Positions 1-15,200 of a stretch of DNA of 64,000 nt are shown piece after piece. The DNA comes from Trichoplax sp. H2 (Eukaryota; Placozoa; Uniplacotomia; Trichoplacea), in the NCBI GenBank assembly GCA_003344405.1, contig NOWV01000025.1, positions 1 through 64,000 of the forward strand. Reading direction: 5' to 3'. The notes below the pieces were generated by a model, which ran no database searches, was not told the DNA's origin, and saw only the letters and a list, made by a program, of their open reading frames with translations. Each line of letters starts with the position of its first letter. Within the stretch, counting starts at the first letter, position 1. Made by a program: the position numbers and the translations under genes.

Positions 1-2360
1 ATTATTGTAATATCAATCTTATTAAGGGAAAATTAACTTCTACCTTATTTTGCTCATAGATAGTAACCAGCGATTCTCATATTAATGTCGGATGTAATTT
101 ATTAATTTTAGACCCTTATTCAAATTGATTTTATAAAGGTGTTTAACGCTCTTTACCTTATTCTTGCTCTTAGATAGTAACAATTCAATTCTTATTAATG
201 AAAGGAATAATATAATAAACTCAGCACCTTATCAATTTTGGGAAATTTTTAATGTAAAAATTCATAAATATTCGAAAATATTCTTTAAATATCGCTACAG
301 ATGATTAGCTATAATATTTAAGATAACATTAGCAGACCATCCTAGCCTATTGATTAATGAAAGACTGCTATTGTCCGCTAATAGTCTAAACTTTGAAAGT
401 TAAACTATTTCTTCCCACTAACCATCAAGTCTAAATAGTCATATGAGGAGCATTTGAAGTTATTAATTAATCTAAATAAAAAAATTATTACTTAAAATAA
501 TTGGCATCCAAACAGTTGTATGAAAAGTAATTAAAGTTATTAATTAATTTCAATAAAATAACCATTTTATTTCATCGTCTAGCTAGCATATTTAAGCTAT
601 GTTTCTTTCTTAGAACAGCACTAACTTATGTATACCTATTTATTATTAATTATTTCACTGGGGTAGGATATCACGTTGTCTATCACTATTCAATGCTATA
701 ATTTAGCAAGCAGTAGTTATGGTTTAAGGTATTTGTAACCTTGAAGCTCTGCAGAAATAATTTTCATACTTTAACATCACCTTTAGTACCTCTAGTCCCG
801 GAAAATTCGCATATGGATATCGGATTTTTTCTACAGTAATAGCCATAATGTCAAATAAATGTTTACGAAAGTTGCTCTTTCTAGCTGTTTTGCTCATTAA
901 TACCGTCATAATTCTCGGGAGTTGTATTCATGCTTATCTAATACCATTAAATATGCATTAACATAGCCATTATAGCACATGTTTTAACAAGCTGATATTT
1001 TTTAAGTCCTATAATCTATTACTGAAATTAATACACAGTTCTTGTAACTAAGAGAAGTTCTCTCTATATTTTAAACCTACAACCAATCTAATAGCTGATT
1101 ATTTAATCAGGCCTATTTTCTACCAATAAGACAAATTTTAAGCCTGCAAAACAGTGACTACGCGAAACCATCAACGTAAAAGAATTTATAATTTAATAAC
1201 CTATTAACTATATGCTGCACAAAATGATTCAGTTCGGAAATAATACAATATATTATTCCGATTTAAAATATTAAACACCAAGATGGAGCCTATGTTTCAT
1301 ACAGCAAATGATCTAGTTTCAGTAAATTAATTATAATAACCTTACTTTACTTGTAAATGTACTCGTGATGAAGCAGAAGCTAGGTGTATTCTATAACATT
1401 AACAATTACTAAACAGTAAACCATGAAATTTTCAAAATCATCCTGAAGTCCCGTATCAATTTTCTGTATATTAACTATCTTTAGCTCTATTTTAATTTAG
1501 CCATTTGATAAACCAACCCAAAATGAAAATACATAGGTTTAACGACAATAAAATATACGGTACAAGCTATCTAGTAATAAATCAAAATCGCAAGCCTGAC
1601 TGATTGCATTACAATAATTCCCTTATTACTAAAAGTCTACGTAAGCTCTATATCTCTAGAAGATTGTATATGCTTAACGCTAGTAAGCTATAATAAGATT
1701 TTTAGCATTAAGAACTATACGATTGCCTCCTCTATTAAAATAGCCTAATGTAGTGTATATATAATCGCTGGACAAATATGTTTTACCTACCATTGCATTG
1801 GATAGAATACACTAATAGACGAAGGTATCCAGAAATAAATTGAAATTTCGGTTTTTCTTATAGCCCGAAACTAAATATCATGCGAAAGTACGTAAAAATA
1901 TCGGTATCATAAACCTATTTTCGATATTTCTTAAGAAGCAGAATCAATTCAAGTATTTTATATCATTCTAATTTCATGGCTATAATCGATAGCACATTCC
2001 TAATGTAGTACTTTCTAAGAAATAACATCAATTTAAATAATTTTCATATTTGTATGAATTCTAATTTTATGATCACAATTGATAGCAAAATATTAAGTTC
2101 TATAGAACGTCTTCACAAAACAATTTCATTAAGTATGATGCATACATTCAGTAATAATGGGATTTTAACTATAATGACAGCTACTATTAAATAAACAATA
2201 TTTAAAAAACTCCAACCTAAATTTTCCAATAGTAGTTTTAGATTCATCATTAATTCGCTATTCGTAGATTTATCTACAGAAGCCAGGAATAGATTGCCTT
2301 ACTTAAAATTTATTAATGCTTCTACCTTTAAGTTTCTTTTATTTCAAAGATGATATGACT

Positions 2361-2439
2361 ATTGTATATTTTATTAATATAATAAATGAAGATTAGAAGT
2401 TTACGATTTTTAAATACATTATCTTCTTCCATTGAATTT
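2361..2439 (+). repeat. Dispersed direct repeat, copy 1 (about 79 bp)
   Basis: This segment, from the word attgtatattttatta to ttccattgaat, recurs almost unchanged about 770 bp downstream at 3132-3210. There are a few substitutions and a short length difference in the middle. No coding or terminal repeat structure is evident. Confidence 0.8.
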
Positions 2440-3131
2440 AATTCCGATTTTATAAAGAAATTAAAAATTCTGAATAAACGATTCAACAATAAATAGCCTT
2501 TAGATATGGTAAAACAAAGTAATTTTAACTCAAATTAGCATACAGTACTACTTAATAGAATCGAGATAGTAGATGATTATATCAATTTATTAATTAAACT
2601 ATGCTGTGTCTATAATTGAATTATTTACCCAAGCACTAACATAAAATGAAACTTTATAAGTAAATTGACTTCATTATTGCACAAACAAAGCTCAGTCTGG
2701 TCATTGCTAATAGGAATAAATGAATTGACTGAATTTATTTAACCTGGTCATCACTAATAGTAATATTGTATCTCAAAGTGTTGCATACCACCAGAACTAT
2801 TAAGCATAAATATATTTGGTGAGAAAATTTCGTATCTATTATTAATTTGATAAACTATCTTAATCAATTCAATAGAGAAGTAAGCAATTGTTATGAAAGT
2901 AACCAACGGTAAATAGCTTGCTATCAAGTAAAACAATTATTGAAAATTTAGTAATTGAAATAGATGAAGTAATGCTTTTACATATCATTAAATCTGTTAT
3001 ACGTGAGTAATGACATTTTATTCAATGGACATATTGATCTAGGCCTTTTTTTCCTGTTCAAGCTTACTTATCTCCAATAGATTAACGTTGTTCAGTTATT
3101 TATCAAAGCCTGTTATTCCTCATTATCACCT

Positions 3132-3210
3132 ATTGTATATTTTATTAATATAATAAATAGAAGAATAGAAGTTTACGATTTATTAAATACATTATCTTCT
3201 TCCATTGAAT
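3132..3210 (+). repeat. Dispersed direct repeat, copy 2 (about 79 bp)
   Basis: This is the second copy of the segment at 2361-2439, in the same orientation, ending in the shared run atcttcttccattgaat. Flanking sequences differ, so the similarity is confined to this block. Confidence 0.8.
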
Positions 3211-6200
3211 CGCCAACTATTCTATAGCATTGTTTTCTAAGCAACCGATTAAAGTAATGATTTAAAGTACGCAATAGACATGCTAAAATCATAAAAACGT
3301 TTCTCATTATTAATGGTGCAAAATAAACCAATAGTAAATAACATCACAACAACTCTGCACTGGATATAGTATCATAATCATACTATCTTCGGAAGAACTG
3401 TCACGTTTACTGTACAACTCTATATCAAGAATGCAAGGTGCCACCGACCATCAATAGAATGTCATTTTAAGCTATCTTGAATCTTGCTGATTACGATAAA
3501 ATTAAATCCTGTATTGAAAATTGATTGATATTCTTCTGTGCAAACGAAAAGGGGTAATATAGTGCCATAACTACACTTGCGACACAAGAAAACCGACACA
3601 GTACTTATGATAAACTTAACTTTAATCCGTAGAACTATTTCCCTGGCCTACGGTATCGTAACTGAATTCCTTGCGAAGTATTAACTCGCTCAACACAATA
3701 TACGATATAGAACTATCACACAACTTAGCCTTAACCTGAATCACTTTTTATTGATCACAGTGCTTCTGATATACTCTTTCAGTAGTTATAAACATATTTA
3801 CTATACTATTAACATATTTCATTAACAAACATGTTATTACGATTGAATTATCAGATACGGACATTCAAGGTAATAAAACAATTTCATAAGTAAATCTACT
3901 TCGAGTATAAGCCCTGTCAAGCTCCTATGTTCTCGATACTTACTTGTAACATATTACTATATCATCATAATATCGTAATAAATTAGGTTGTTACTAACAA
4001 TAACAATTCCTAAAGTAGTAATTCATACTTCTTAAAAGTTCAAAACAAAATGTTATCCTAAACTGCACATCCATATCTAAGTTATTTTGATGACTATGGC
4101 ATGTAGCGTTACTAAAGATCGCGTAATAGTAAATTAAAATTGATAATGGATTGTAATGCAATGTCAAACTTTCCATATTACATTAAGAACTTACTAATAA
4201 GACACAGTGTGGAAAGTAAATAGGAAATTTTATTCTATGTGCAACGGAAATTATATCGTAGCCTATGACGTAAAAAAATCTGCATATATGGACCAGATAA
4301 AATTACCATTACACGTATGACTCCAGATGGAAATATGCAGCACGTGATAATAACTTCTATAATCCATGTAGCGCTCAAGATAGGGGGAAACTGAAGATTT
4401 TTTTGCTCTCTAAGACTGCTCAACTGGATAATAAGAGCCAATTCGGTAGATGATACATCTATCTTTCGATCATCTACAAGATTGCTCCAAATTTGCATTA
4501 AATTGGCTACAAAACGGAATGAAATAAGAGTTGTTAAAAGCGAGGGAATACTATGACATAACTGTTGCTATGGCCGATACGATGTCATTAATCATTGATC
4601 AATATTAGCAACGTTGTTTAAACTAATAGAGCTGATGAAGTCAGAAGCTATTTTCCATTTTCCAAATGTTACGGATACCCCTAGTAAAATACATGTAAGA
4701 TATTTATTTACTATCACGATCAGTGACCATTTCTCAGCGATTATGTTTATAGAATAGATCAACAGGATTTATGTTATCCACTTGGCGTCATTCTAGCAGA
4801 ATGGTTAAAGTAGAAAAAATGAAACAATTAGTCGTCATTGTATCAATTATCCACTGCCTTGAAGTTGCCGTGATCCTAACTAAGTCATGCCAATTTACAG
4901 TATTAAAGTACCCTATTATGATATCCATGATCGATATCAATACTAATATATATTATCATGCCATAATTGAAGAAGACAAAGATGGAATTGCTTAATAAAC
5001 ATATTCCATATGTATCGTCAAAAATGTCTGGCTTAAATGTATTCATTGTCTTAACGACGAAATAAGAACGATGCGTTTAAAAAATTTATTACTTAATTAT
5101 AATTATATTCTTTGATAGAAAACTAATTTCGTCGTGATTTAAGCTTTGTTAAGAGCAAAATAAGACTCTATTGACTGCGCTAAATACTACAAAAAATAAG
5201 CAAAACAGAACGGTTAATTTATATGGATGATCATAATAGCAGCAGAAGCAGGGGATTAAGCCAAAAAAATTAGAAAAGGTGAAGAAACATCTTCGTCACT
5301 CCAGACTATCTGAATAGTAAGAAGGATTCCCACATTAAATAGCAGGATAATAAAGTACTTTTCAACTAATATTTATTAACTTTGCTTTGCTCTCACAGCA
5401 TAAATATCATGCTTTATTTCTTATCTTATTGATTATTTACGTATAATCTAAGTGGGAGATGATGATACTAATTAAAGTAGATTGTAGTTACCTACTCGCT
5501 AATGTCAAAAACTCTTGTTCTATCGTTTCCACCAATTTGAGCGTAAGATGCATAGTAACAGCAATAATTTATTGAAAACTTATCACTCATCCGTTACATG
5601 GATGTTTTTATTTTAGTAACAACGAATAAGATAATAGATAGTATAGAGTAGCTGTATGTATTCTTTTCTGGCTCTTTATCCTCATTTTCTTTCATTTGAC
5701 TTATTTTTATTGATCAATTATCAATCACACTTTGTTATTATCATGACATCCTGCTTTATTTTATCGATTCAACGCTTGAATATAATTTAGGTGTAACTTA
5801 TACTATTATAATTAATTATAGATGCAATAAACAATAATAATTAGATTCAACAATGGGCAAGACTGCAAGTACACATTCCGTTTGCAAGATAAAATAATTA
5901 AGATAATCATGAAGGTCTAGCCCGATATTGGCCTATTATCGTTACTAGAAATCATGTCTACTATCTTCAATGAACAATAGAAGCAATAAACTAAATACAT
6001 GTTTATGAATTAGATGCATCAACTATTATTCACCATGATGAATACCAGTGAACATTTTTTGGGGTTATTAATAAAAATAACTGCATCAAAGTAAATAATA
6101 GCAATCGACATAGACTTACATACATTTTTAAGCGTTAGCTCTTGCTTGAATATTAACGTTGATCATTACCGTTTATTATCAGCCAAGCCTTAAGAGATAA

Positions 6201-9200
6201 AGGGGAGGAGAAAAATAGAACTATCAATTATTTAACAGGTACAAACAATAAAACTGTTTTAAGTTGAAGAAGGATAGAAAGTTGTTCATCATATTGGATG
6301 ATTGTTGGTAATCGATTTCATCATATCAGCCGTCTTAAAGTCAGTATCACTACTAGCCGAGAAAAGAAATAACAAGAAAGAAAACGGAAAAATAGAAGGT
6401 ACTCCAAAAGTAGCCCTATTCAATAACATAAGTAGTTTGCAATGGCGGAAGAGAAAGAGTAATAATTTTATTGTTATATCAAGGATTAAATAATATCGAC
6501 TATACTGTAATTAAATCCAGTAACGATAGAGATAGATTTTTGTTTCGTTTTTAGTTAACTTCTAATTTGGATATACTGTGTTTTAATGTAGTACTGACTT
6601 TTTATGACAGTGACACATATACACATACTGAAATTAATAGTGATAATAGGGAATGCAAATCATCTACTTACACTTCGAATCATTGTGATTGTAACTTACT
6701 TATGGTAGATTGTAAATTATCGTGGAAATGTTCCGTAATAGGACATATCGTAATCTGACTATTCTGTATTAGTCATCAGATGTCTATGTTCGTAAATACT
6801 GTTGTCTGCATTAAGGGCGCAGTAGCTATAATTAATATCTAATTCAGTAAATGATTCCAAAGTTAATAGTACTAACTATGACTCATTAACTATTGAGGAA
6901 TAGTATATAAATGCAGTATATCGTGTAATAAAGTGGATTCTTAAACTTAGTGTTTAACGTAAAATACGAGGCGTTTAAGTCTTTAAGTAGTCTGCTAGTA
7001 GAGCAAAAGTGTTTCTGATAGAGCAGATATCGTTCCTTGATACACGGTTCAAGGAATTAACTTATTGATCGTACATTACGTTATCTTGTTGCAAAGCTGT
7101 TTTGTGACAAATATTAAAAAATTAAATTATTTTATTGTCAATAACTTCGTCTCCATCCGAATCTTAAAGGGAAGGGGAAAAGAAACAAGAAGAATAACTT
7201 TAATATTTAATAATTCTAAGATAGAAGAAAGCACTATTCAACAAAAATCCAACATATTATTAATGTCAGCAACTTTTACCGGCCTTATATTAATTAGAAA
7301 TAAATAGAAAAATAAATCTTTCTACCGTGTCGTATTGGCTGAATCATCCATGTAATTCAAACCCTTTTCCATATCTTTCTTTATTTAAGGCAAACTAAAA
7401 ACAACTACAAACAGACCCAAGACTAAGACATTTCAATCTGGAGTAAGCTTAAATGACTCTACCTGTTATGTAGTATCTATCTCATCATGACTACTTACTA
7501 ATAGCGTTGAAAACATATTATAATATCGCCAATATATTCCTACTTATTGAAAAATTGAATTGATAATATTTGATATATTGGTAACAAAATGAATTTCTTT
7601 CAAATTTAATGCTAAAGATTTTTAGGTAAATACTGTTAACAACCATTAGCTGCAATTCAGAAGTTTGTAATCATCATAATAAGCGACGGCACCTTGACTA
7701 CAAGCAGCAACATATTTATCAGTTCATATCTTGGAGATATCGAAATCAGGGCTGAATAAGCATTCAAGACTAATTTAAACATGGTAAGTAGAAAGAGAAT
7801 TAGTAAACTGTCTTAATGAAATCGCTGCAACCACTAATTTGAAGTCCTAATATTGTTGTGACTCAGTTAATTCTTTATCTTTCTAACTATTGGTAAGATG
7901 TACGGTAATCTTTCAGATCGTTATAAGCCATTAATCAACTTACTAAAACTAATACTATTATTGAATTCATTAACTAGCAAAAGTAATCAATATCTTATAC
8001 CAGTACATACTGCAAACAATTTCAATAGTAGTCTTCCTATCTGCCAAAGGCGTAATAGAAATTAAAAGTGAACATTTACAAATAAAATTTAAATGACATT
8101 GACTATCCAATTTCGTCTAGTTTTAAGTATTTCCTAACCAATTGACTATTAATTACCCAATCATGACTCATAATTTTTATAGAATAATGCCATTATCATC
8201 CGTTGAGTGCATAGCATCTAACAATTAATCAAAACTTATTTAAAGCTGATCAAGATCATGGAATAATCGAAGTCCTGTAGTTAAAAAATGACACCCCATA
8301 GTAGCCTATCGCTTTCGATTACAGCCTAAAACTACACAACACCAATTCATTGTCAAAACGATATTTTATTTTCATTTCATCCAAATCTGATTTCTATTGC
8401 GTTGTGTTACGGCATTATGTTGCCCAGATTATAGAGTTTAAGAAAGTATTGTTGCTGACAGTGTTTTAGTGTTATAGTATATAGTTGTAAGTATTTTAGA
8501 ACGGTAGTTCTTAGGCGTTATAGTAGCAGTACTATATTCTTACTAGATCTTTCGGTAGATTAGGGTAGTAATCTGTAGAAGCTACTCAAAGTAAATGCTT
8601 TACATTAGACTAGTAAACTTGCCAGGAAGTAGTCAGCGACACGCTGCTACATCCAACTCATTTGGTGCTGATATTTAACCTAAATGATTCTTATAGCCTA
8701 TCCGATAGCGACAGATCATCGAAGCTATCCGAATTTTTGACCTAAACACCTCTTTTAGTCAATGAATTCAAATACAATTTATACTCAAAATAAGTAAAGA
8801 TGTTAATATTCCGTGACATTGTATATCAATTGATCATTCAATCAGAGTTGAACATAACTATTGAATTCTCGGTCATAAACATATCAAGTTGTCCTGTTTT
8901 TAAACTTGAAAAATTCAGCGATAGAATAATTAATCTTTCCATTGTGATTAACTGCAAATTAAACCAGTATTAAGATTGATTTTGTATAATATTAAAACTT
9001 ATTTGATATATACGCTAGACACTATAATCAAGGTTCAAATTTGAAATTCACTCCTATCTTCTCGTAATTTCATCATATTTCTATCTATTGTGTACTTTAA
9101 CTTTATCTAAGATATTAATTTTTTTTGCGTACTCAGAACTTATCTGATCTGTTTTGAAAAACTTTCGGGATAAAACATCATGCACAAACTTAGGCTACAG

Positions 9201-12200
9201 CAACTATTTATCTATTATAATCTTTCTCGCTATTTTTCTAATAATAATATATCAATTAGTCTAAATTGTACCATTTAATATCCCAATCAACCATCATAAT
9301 CTTACAACAAGCCGCTTATTATACTTGTGAGGAAGTTGTTAGTCTTACTTACAGTATTTCTCCGTAGTTAGTTGGAGTGACTAAGTAGCTAGTAAGTTAG
9401 TTGATCACTCACATTAGAAGATAGTAGACAGTGAAATTACTCCTATGAGTGACATCAATATAAAGTTTCTAGATAAAAATTTTTATGAAAGAATATCGAC
9501 CTAAAATCTTAGCAATTTCTAGCCTCAGCGAATTAAATAATTTTAGCTAGAATATTTACAGCTAACGAAGCGATAGATGTATAATTGCTGCATCATGTAG
9601 AATCTAAAAGTCTCTAGTGACTATATTTATAACATGAGTTATCAGGACCAATGATCAGACCAACGATCGCAAATTGTAGTTGATATTTAAAAATACCTAG
9701 AAATCTTTTACATTTTTTAATTCTCATTTTAAAATACTTTGTTTAAAATTTAGATAAATGTAAACTTTTTTGCATTACTGTTACGGATTTACTAGCGTCT
9801 CTGTATCTAATTATATGATTTCTTGTATCGTATTCATATCGGTTGTATTGCAACCTTATCAGAGCTTAACGGCACTAGTTCTGTTCCGTACTAGATCAGT
9901 ATAGGTACTGCATTGTACTGTATATAACTTGGTAAGAAATCAGAATAAAGGTAGATATTCACGTGGAAGCTTAGTTGCCGATCTCGCTTCAGTTGACTGA
10001 GAGCATACCAAAAATCAGACGCTATCGTTACGGCTAACAATTACCTTCCATAATAACAGTTACGTTTTATTTTGAAAGACAGGCATTTAAAATACGTATC
10101 AAACTCATTTACTTTACATAAGATTTCTACTGACGATAAATAATATACCAATTACAAACTGAATATTTTAATGTTAAATTAAATAGAATCAGCATTACCA
10201 GAATAAAGCTCATTAAAGTTTTAAATTTTCATTCAATAAGAAGTATTTACCAAGTTGGTTTAATATATTTTCCGTTTTAATTAGGCTATATTTTATATTT
10301 ACAGTCCAAAAAATCCTAAGGGGAATAAAATTTTAATAGATGCTGTAAACACGTCATATAAAATGGCAGCTACTATACTCTTTTTTTTGTATTAGAGTTG
10401 GAAATATATATGTTAAAAATTCAAATTCTAGCCTATTTCTATGGCCAAATGGAATGAATTCATGTAATGCATAACAAGTGGCAAACTTAAGAATAGAGAT
10501 AATTTGCTTTCCAAAAATGATCTAGTAATAAAATTGCTTATTCTGTAAAAGTATAGTGGATAATTACTTAAGATAGATTATGGATAATCTCGATTATCTC
10601 ATTTATCAAGAAATATACGAGAGAAATGAGTTATTAAAATCTTTGATATAGTTATTGGTTAATATTAAATTAGCTTGAACTAATAAATCTATTATTTTCC
10701 TCACTGTATTGTCTAGTATGGAATAATAAATCACATTATCCAGCTGTTGGTAGAAGAGAAATTCGGTCAAGAATATTGGAATGATGTAAAGTAAGTACAA
10801 TACTTAGTAGTTAGCATGGGAGGCAACGTATTCCGAAAAAATCGACTCAGTAAAGATAAAATTTTTCATGATCTACTGTATTGTTATAGATCATGAAATA
10901 GGTTGATTTTAATTTAAAATGAGTCCTATATCATAATTAATATATAACTTATCCCGTAGTATGCAACCGATGTTGAATGATATTAAAATAGTAATCTGAT
11001 ACAAGACGGCTTGCTTCATGATAATCTCTTTTCCTATCACATCTTCTAAACCGATATTATCATATCCGTATCGACACTAATGAATACTATCATTTTTTAA
11101 ATTAAGTATGCTCCAAAACAAACAGTTAAGAATTAAGCATAGCAGCTGATTCAGCCATGTTCGTTCATCTGCCCTCTTTTAATCTCGATATCTTTCTTTG
11201 ATTGAAAGTAATTACCCAATATCAATATTAATCCGATTATCTGGTGCGATATTCATTGACCATGAATCGTTAATCTATTAAAATTATGAAATCGATAAAA
11301 ATTAATCACTGAATAGTTAAAGTATAGAATTTATACATTCAAATAGACTTGTTTCCTCTTTATTCAAGAAAGACGAAAGATATATAAGTAATAGTTATTC
11401 AATATGTTTAAAATTAAATACCACCATTAAAAGAATTTCAAATATGCTAATTATAATTACTGGATCAAATCAACAAAAACAACAAGTATATACAAAAAAT
11501 ATTCGTATCATCATTGAAATCCTTACTCATGAAATATTAGTTTCGCACCTGGAGTAGATTGTTATATATTTTAATAGACAAACTGTAAAAAAAATTAATT
11601 AAATATCTAATACAATCTAGTATTCTAATTAAATGCTCTCTATCTTTTAGAATATGATGATTGAGTTATTGCATATTACAACATACCCATTAAAAGTCAA
11701 TACATAACTAGGCTAGTAACTATGCTATTTCGTTTTCTCTATTAATTATGATGTTAATCAACTATACTACCAGTAAAAATACGCAGTTTAATTTTTCAGC
11801 CATTTCAAATATTATCATGAATAATATGGAGTATTCGGTGATGAATGATACTCTAAAATCATATGTATACGGTAAAGTAATATCTTTCAGTAAGTAATAT
11901 TCTTCGTTATTAAAAATGAAACGACTCAATATCAAACCTTACAAATAGAGACGGCAAAAAAGTATAAAAATAACTTTCATATCTAAAAGTGGCCCATAAA
12001 AATTTTATTAGTAAAGTCCTTACAATTTAATATACATAAGCTTTACAAGCATCGAAAGCGATTTGATATTGGAAGTACTTTCATTTTGCTATATGTAGAA
12101 ATCAGTTAAAAATAACTCCTGTTAAAATAAGTAGAATTAACAACAAGTTCTTTCTACCTTACACTAAATTTGATTACTATTAGTTAATAACGGTAATTTC

Positions 12201-15200
12201 CAGCAAGAATTTATTTCGTGGACTATAATAATATTCCTATTTAAAAATTATTATAAAAGTAATTCATGATATTGGAAATCAAATATTCTTGTTAATTAGA
12301 TGAAAACCCCTGTACATCCTAACCTATTATTTTATATCGATCAGTACTATAAGTACAGTACATTAAAGTTTTCCTTGATTAACCGTTGGTAAAACAGATC
12401 AAATTGTGTAATCGATACAACTTTTCTGAAACTTTGATTTGGAGTCAGATTTCCTACAGCTACACAAATCATGATTAATCAACAATTTCCTCTCTACTAC
12501 TTGAAATAGCAATTATTGAAATTGCGCACCGAAAGATGAAGATAATTAATTAATTGATCATTCTCGACGATAACGATGTAATATCGTCAATATGGTAAAG
12601 TTTATATCTTAAAACTAGTAAACAGAATCTATTTTTACTTATTAATATTTAATGCAGGAGTCACAATGAAAACTTAGTTAGTTGCTGGGTAATATCATCC
12701 ATTATCTGTTTCTTTTTTCTAATAGGTGAAGTAGAAAAAATATTTTAAGAGCCAGCAAACTATCTATAATTAAATATAGTATTCTTTAATAAGTTAACTC
12801 CAAATTCTAAATTTTGTTCTATACTGGCGTTGTACATAAATTTAATTTGAATAATGATACAATATTTCAACAACATTGTAGAAATTTCTACCATTAGAAG
12901 TTGAAACTAAAATTAGTATTCTATAATAAATATTATTAGTAAAAATCTTCACTTCAACACATGCACCCGTATCATGTCAAACGATATAAGCTTTAGTACG
13001 GATAATTATATGCCTATTTTAAACCAGTCCTCTTACTAAAATATTTCTCTGTAATTTATTAGACATAAACGATTGATTCAATATACTGACTTTTTATACG
13101 CAGTCCATCGTTGCTAAGAACAGTGTGCTGTTATGTTATTTTAAAATACTTTCTAGAAAGATATCCTATGTATTATATTGCAGCTCCGTTTTCGATACGT
13201 GAAATAGAAGGGTTATCGTCTAGTTATAATTGAGATACCTAAATGCTCAATTGTATATACATCCATTTCGATTGTAGATGAGTATTAGTGCACAATTTTT
13301 ACTGTTAAGATTCCAGTTGTATAAAAAAATGTTGCTATTTCATTTAGAGATTCTTTATTCGAAATCATCACGAAATATTCATTTTAAAATAGGCCTTTAG
13401 AAAATAATTTTCAAAGATTCACTTTGGTTAGAATGATTAAACAATAGAGGTTGCAACTACTCTAACTTGTTTAATTAATACTCAACCCTAGCTACCACTA
13501 AGCTATCATGAAAATACTACGAAAAACCTCAATTTCAATCTATTAATACTGTATAAGCTAATATTGCCCTTCAATTGTAAAATCTGTGCATCTCGACTCA
13601 TGAATAACTTAAAAATTCAATCAACGACAACTGTTTTCACAGATTCCCAATTGGACTAAAATAACTAACAAGAAGAAGCATTAACCCTATAGCTTTCATA
13701 CTGTATTCAGTCTTACTGATTTATCAAACAATCTAGATCTGTTCATATTAGTTTGCCTTCAAATTATTGTAAGTACGACTATGCCGAATTTATACATTCC
13801 AGAGAAATTTATCACCTTAAAGGAGAAAAATTATCTCATATTTTCGATATATTGTCCTATTGTAAATACATCGTTAATATGCTGCGTTCAACCATATCGT
13901 ATTTAAATTAATAGATAACAACCCTGTCGGAGTTACTAATTAATGTAGCACAAAAACATACCTCCCAGACAATAACTAGTAAACAAAAGTTGAGAAGGGG
14001 TCAAGGAAACTATCAATTGGATTTCAAATATAAATCTGGCTAACAGCTTGACTTAATATGACTACAACAATTCATTGTCAGATCTGCACCTTTAATTAAA
14101 AAAATGAAAATTATCGAATTAAAATAGGTAGAGGTAAATAAGTAAAAACAATTTCTTGCTAAATTATGTCCATTTCCAATTAAATCTATTATCATAAGTC
14201 GACCGAATATTATTTATCCCACTTTCGTTAATCATTCTAATTCCGCATTCAATAATTACTTTCGTAATGCTCAATACCAATATACTTTAAAAAAAATGAC
14301 TGATTTCGGGAACTACCTCTTGAAATAACTTTCTGAATGAAATGAAAATATAACACGTACAATAGAATCGAGCGTAAATTTACCTTTTAACTTGAAAGGG
14401 TTATAGAAAGTTTATTTGATCAATCTGAATCATAACGACTTTATTCACGCGTATGCAGAAAAACACTCATTTATAAAATAATATTAAAGTAAATTTTCAT
14501 ATTAAAAATAATTATAGACTATACCCTCTATAGGATCACATCTAACATGACTTACAGTTCAAAAGACTTAATATTGAATTTCGCATTCATTACTTGCATA
14601 ATATTGCAAAATTCATCATTATAAATGTCTGTTTAATTTCAGCATCAACTTCTGATAAGATTGAATAATAGAACTAGGCTTATAATTGTGATAATAACTG
14701 ACATTACGTCAACGAATTAGCTGAAGTAGTCATAACAACAACGCTTGCCTGAATGAAAGCTTTAAATTTAATTAAAACAGACCACCGATTGGATTACTTA
14801 ATCTATAGATTGCTATAAAATATACCGTCGTAAGTGCTAGTTCTAATGTACTCTGTATATAGTTTATATAGTGCTTTAATAAAATTTAAAAATTAAAGCA
14901 GTTAACGTCATTAAAAGCATGTTTGGTCCTCAATTAGACTTATTCACTCTCTTCTACGTTGTCAATTAATCTTTACTTACAACGTCAATTTCCATCAAAG
15001 TTTGGATATTAATGAATACATTCTTCATTTATATCGATTAACTTAGCGATGATGCCTATTTAAAGTCTTAAACATATGTCCTTTTCTTTTTGTTGATTTC
15101 ATCATATTGAACGATGATTGCTTTTATATAATCAATACAATCCTTTACCTTATATTTTCTTTTAAGCTATAGCTACATTTAGAGCTAATGAAACAGGATT

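Noticed and set aside
4235-4995. Open frames of 74-87 codons on both strands
   Set aside because: No codon pattern, splice partner or family resemblance. Expected by chance in 17 kb of non-coding DNA.
7895-7940. An ATG-Tyr-Gly start, considered as the missing first cyclase exon
   Set aside because: The following residues do not resemble the H-NOX start, no donor fits, and it lies nearly 10 kb away.
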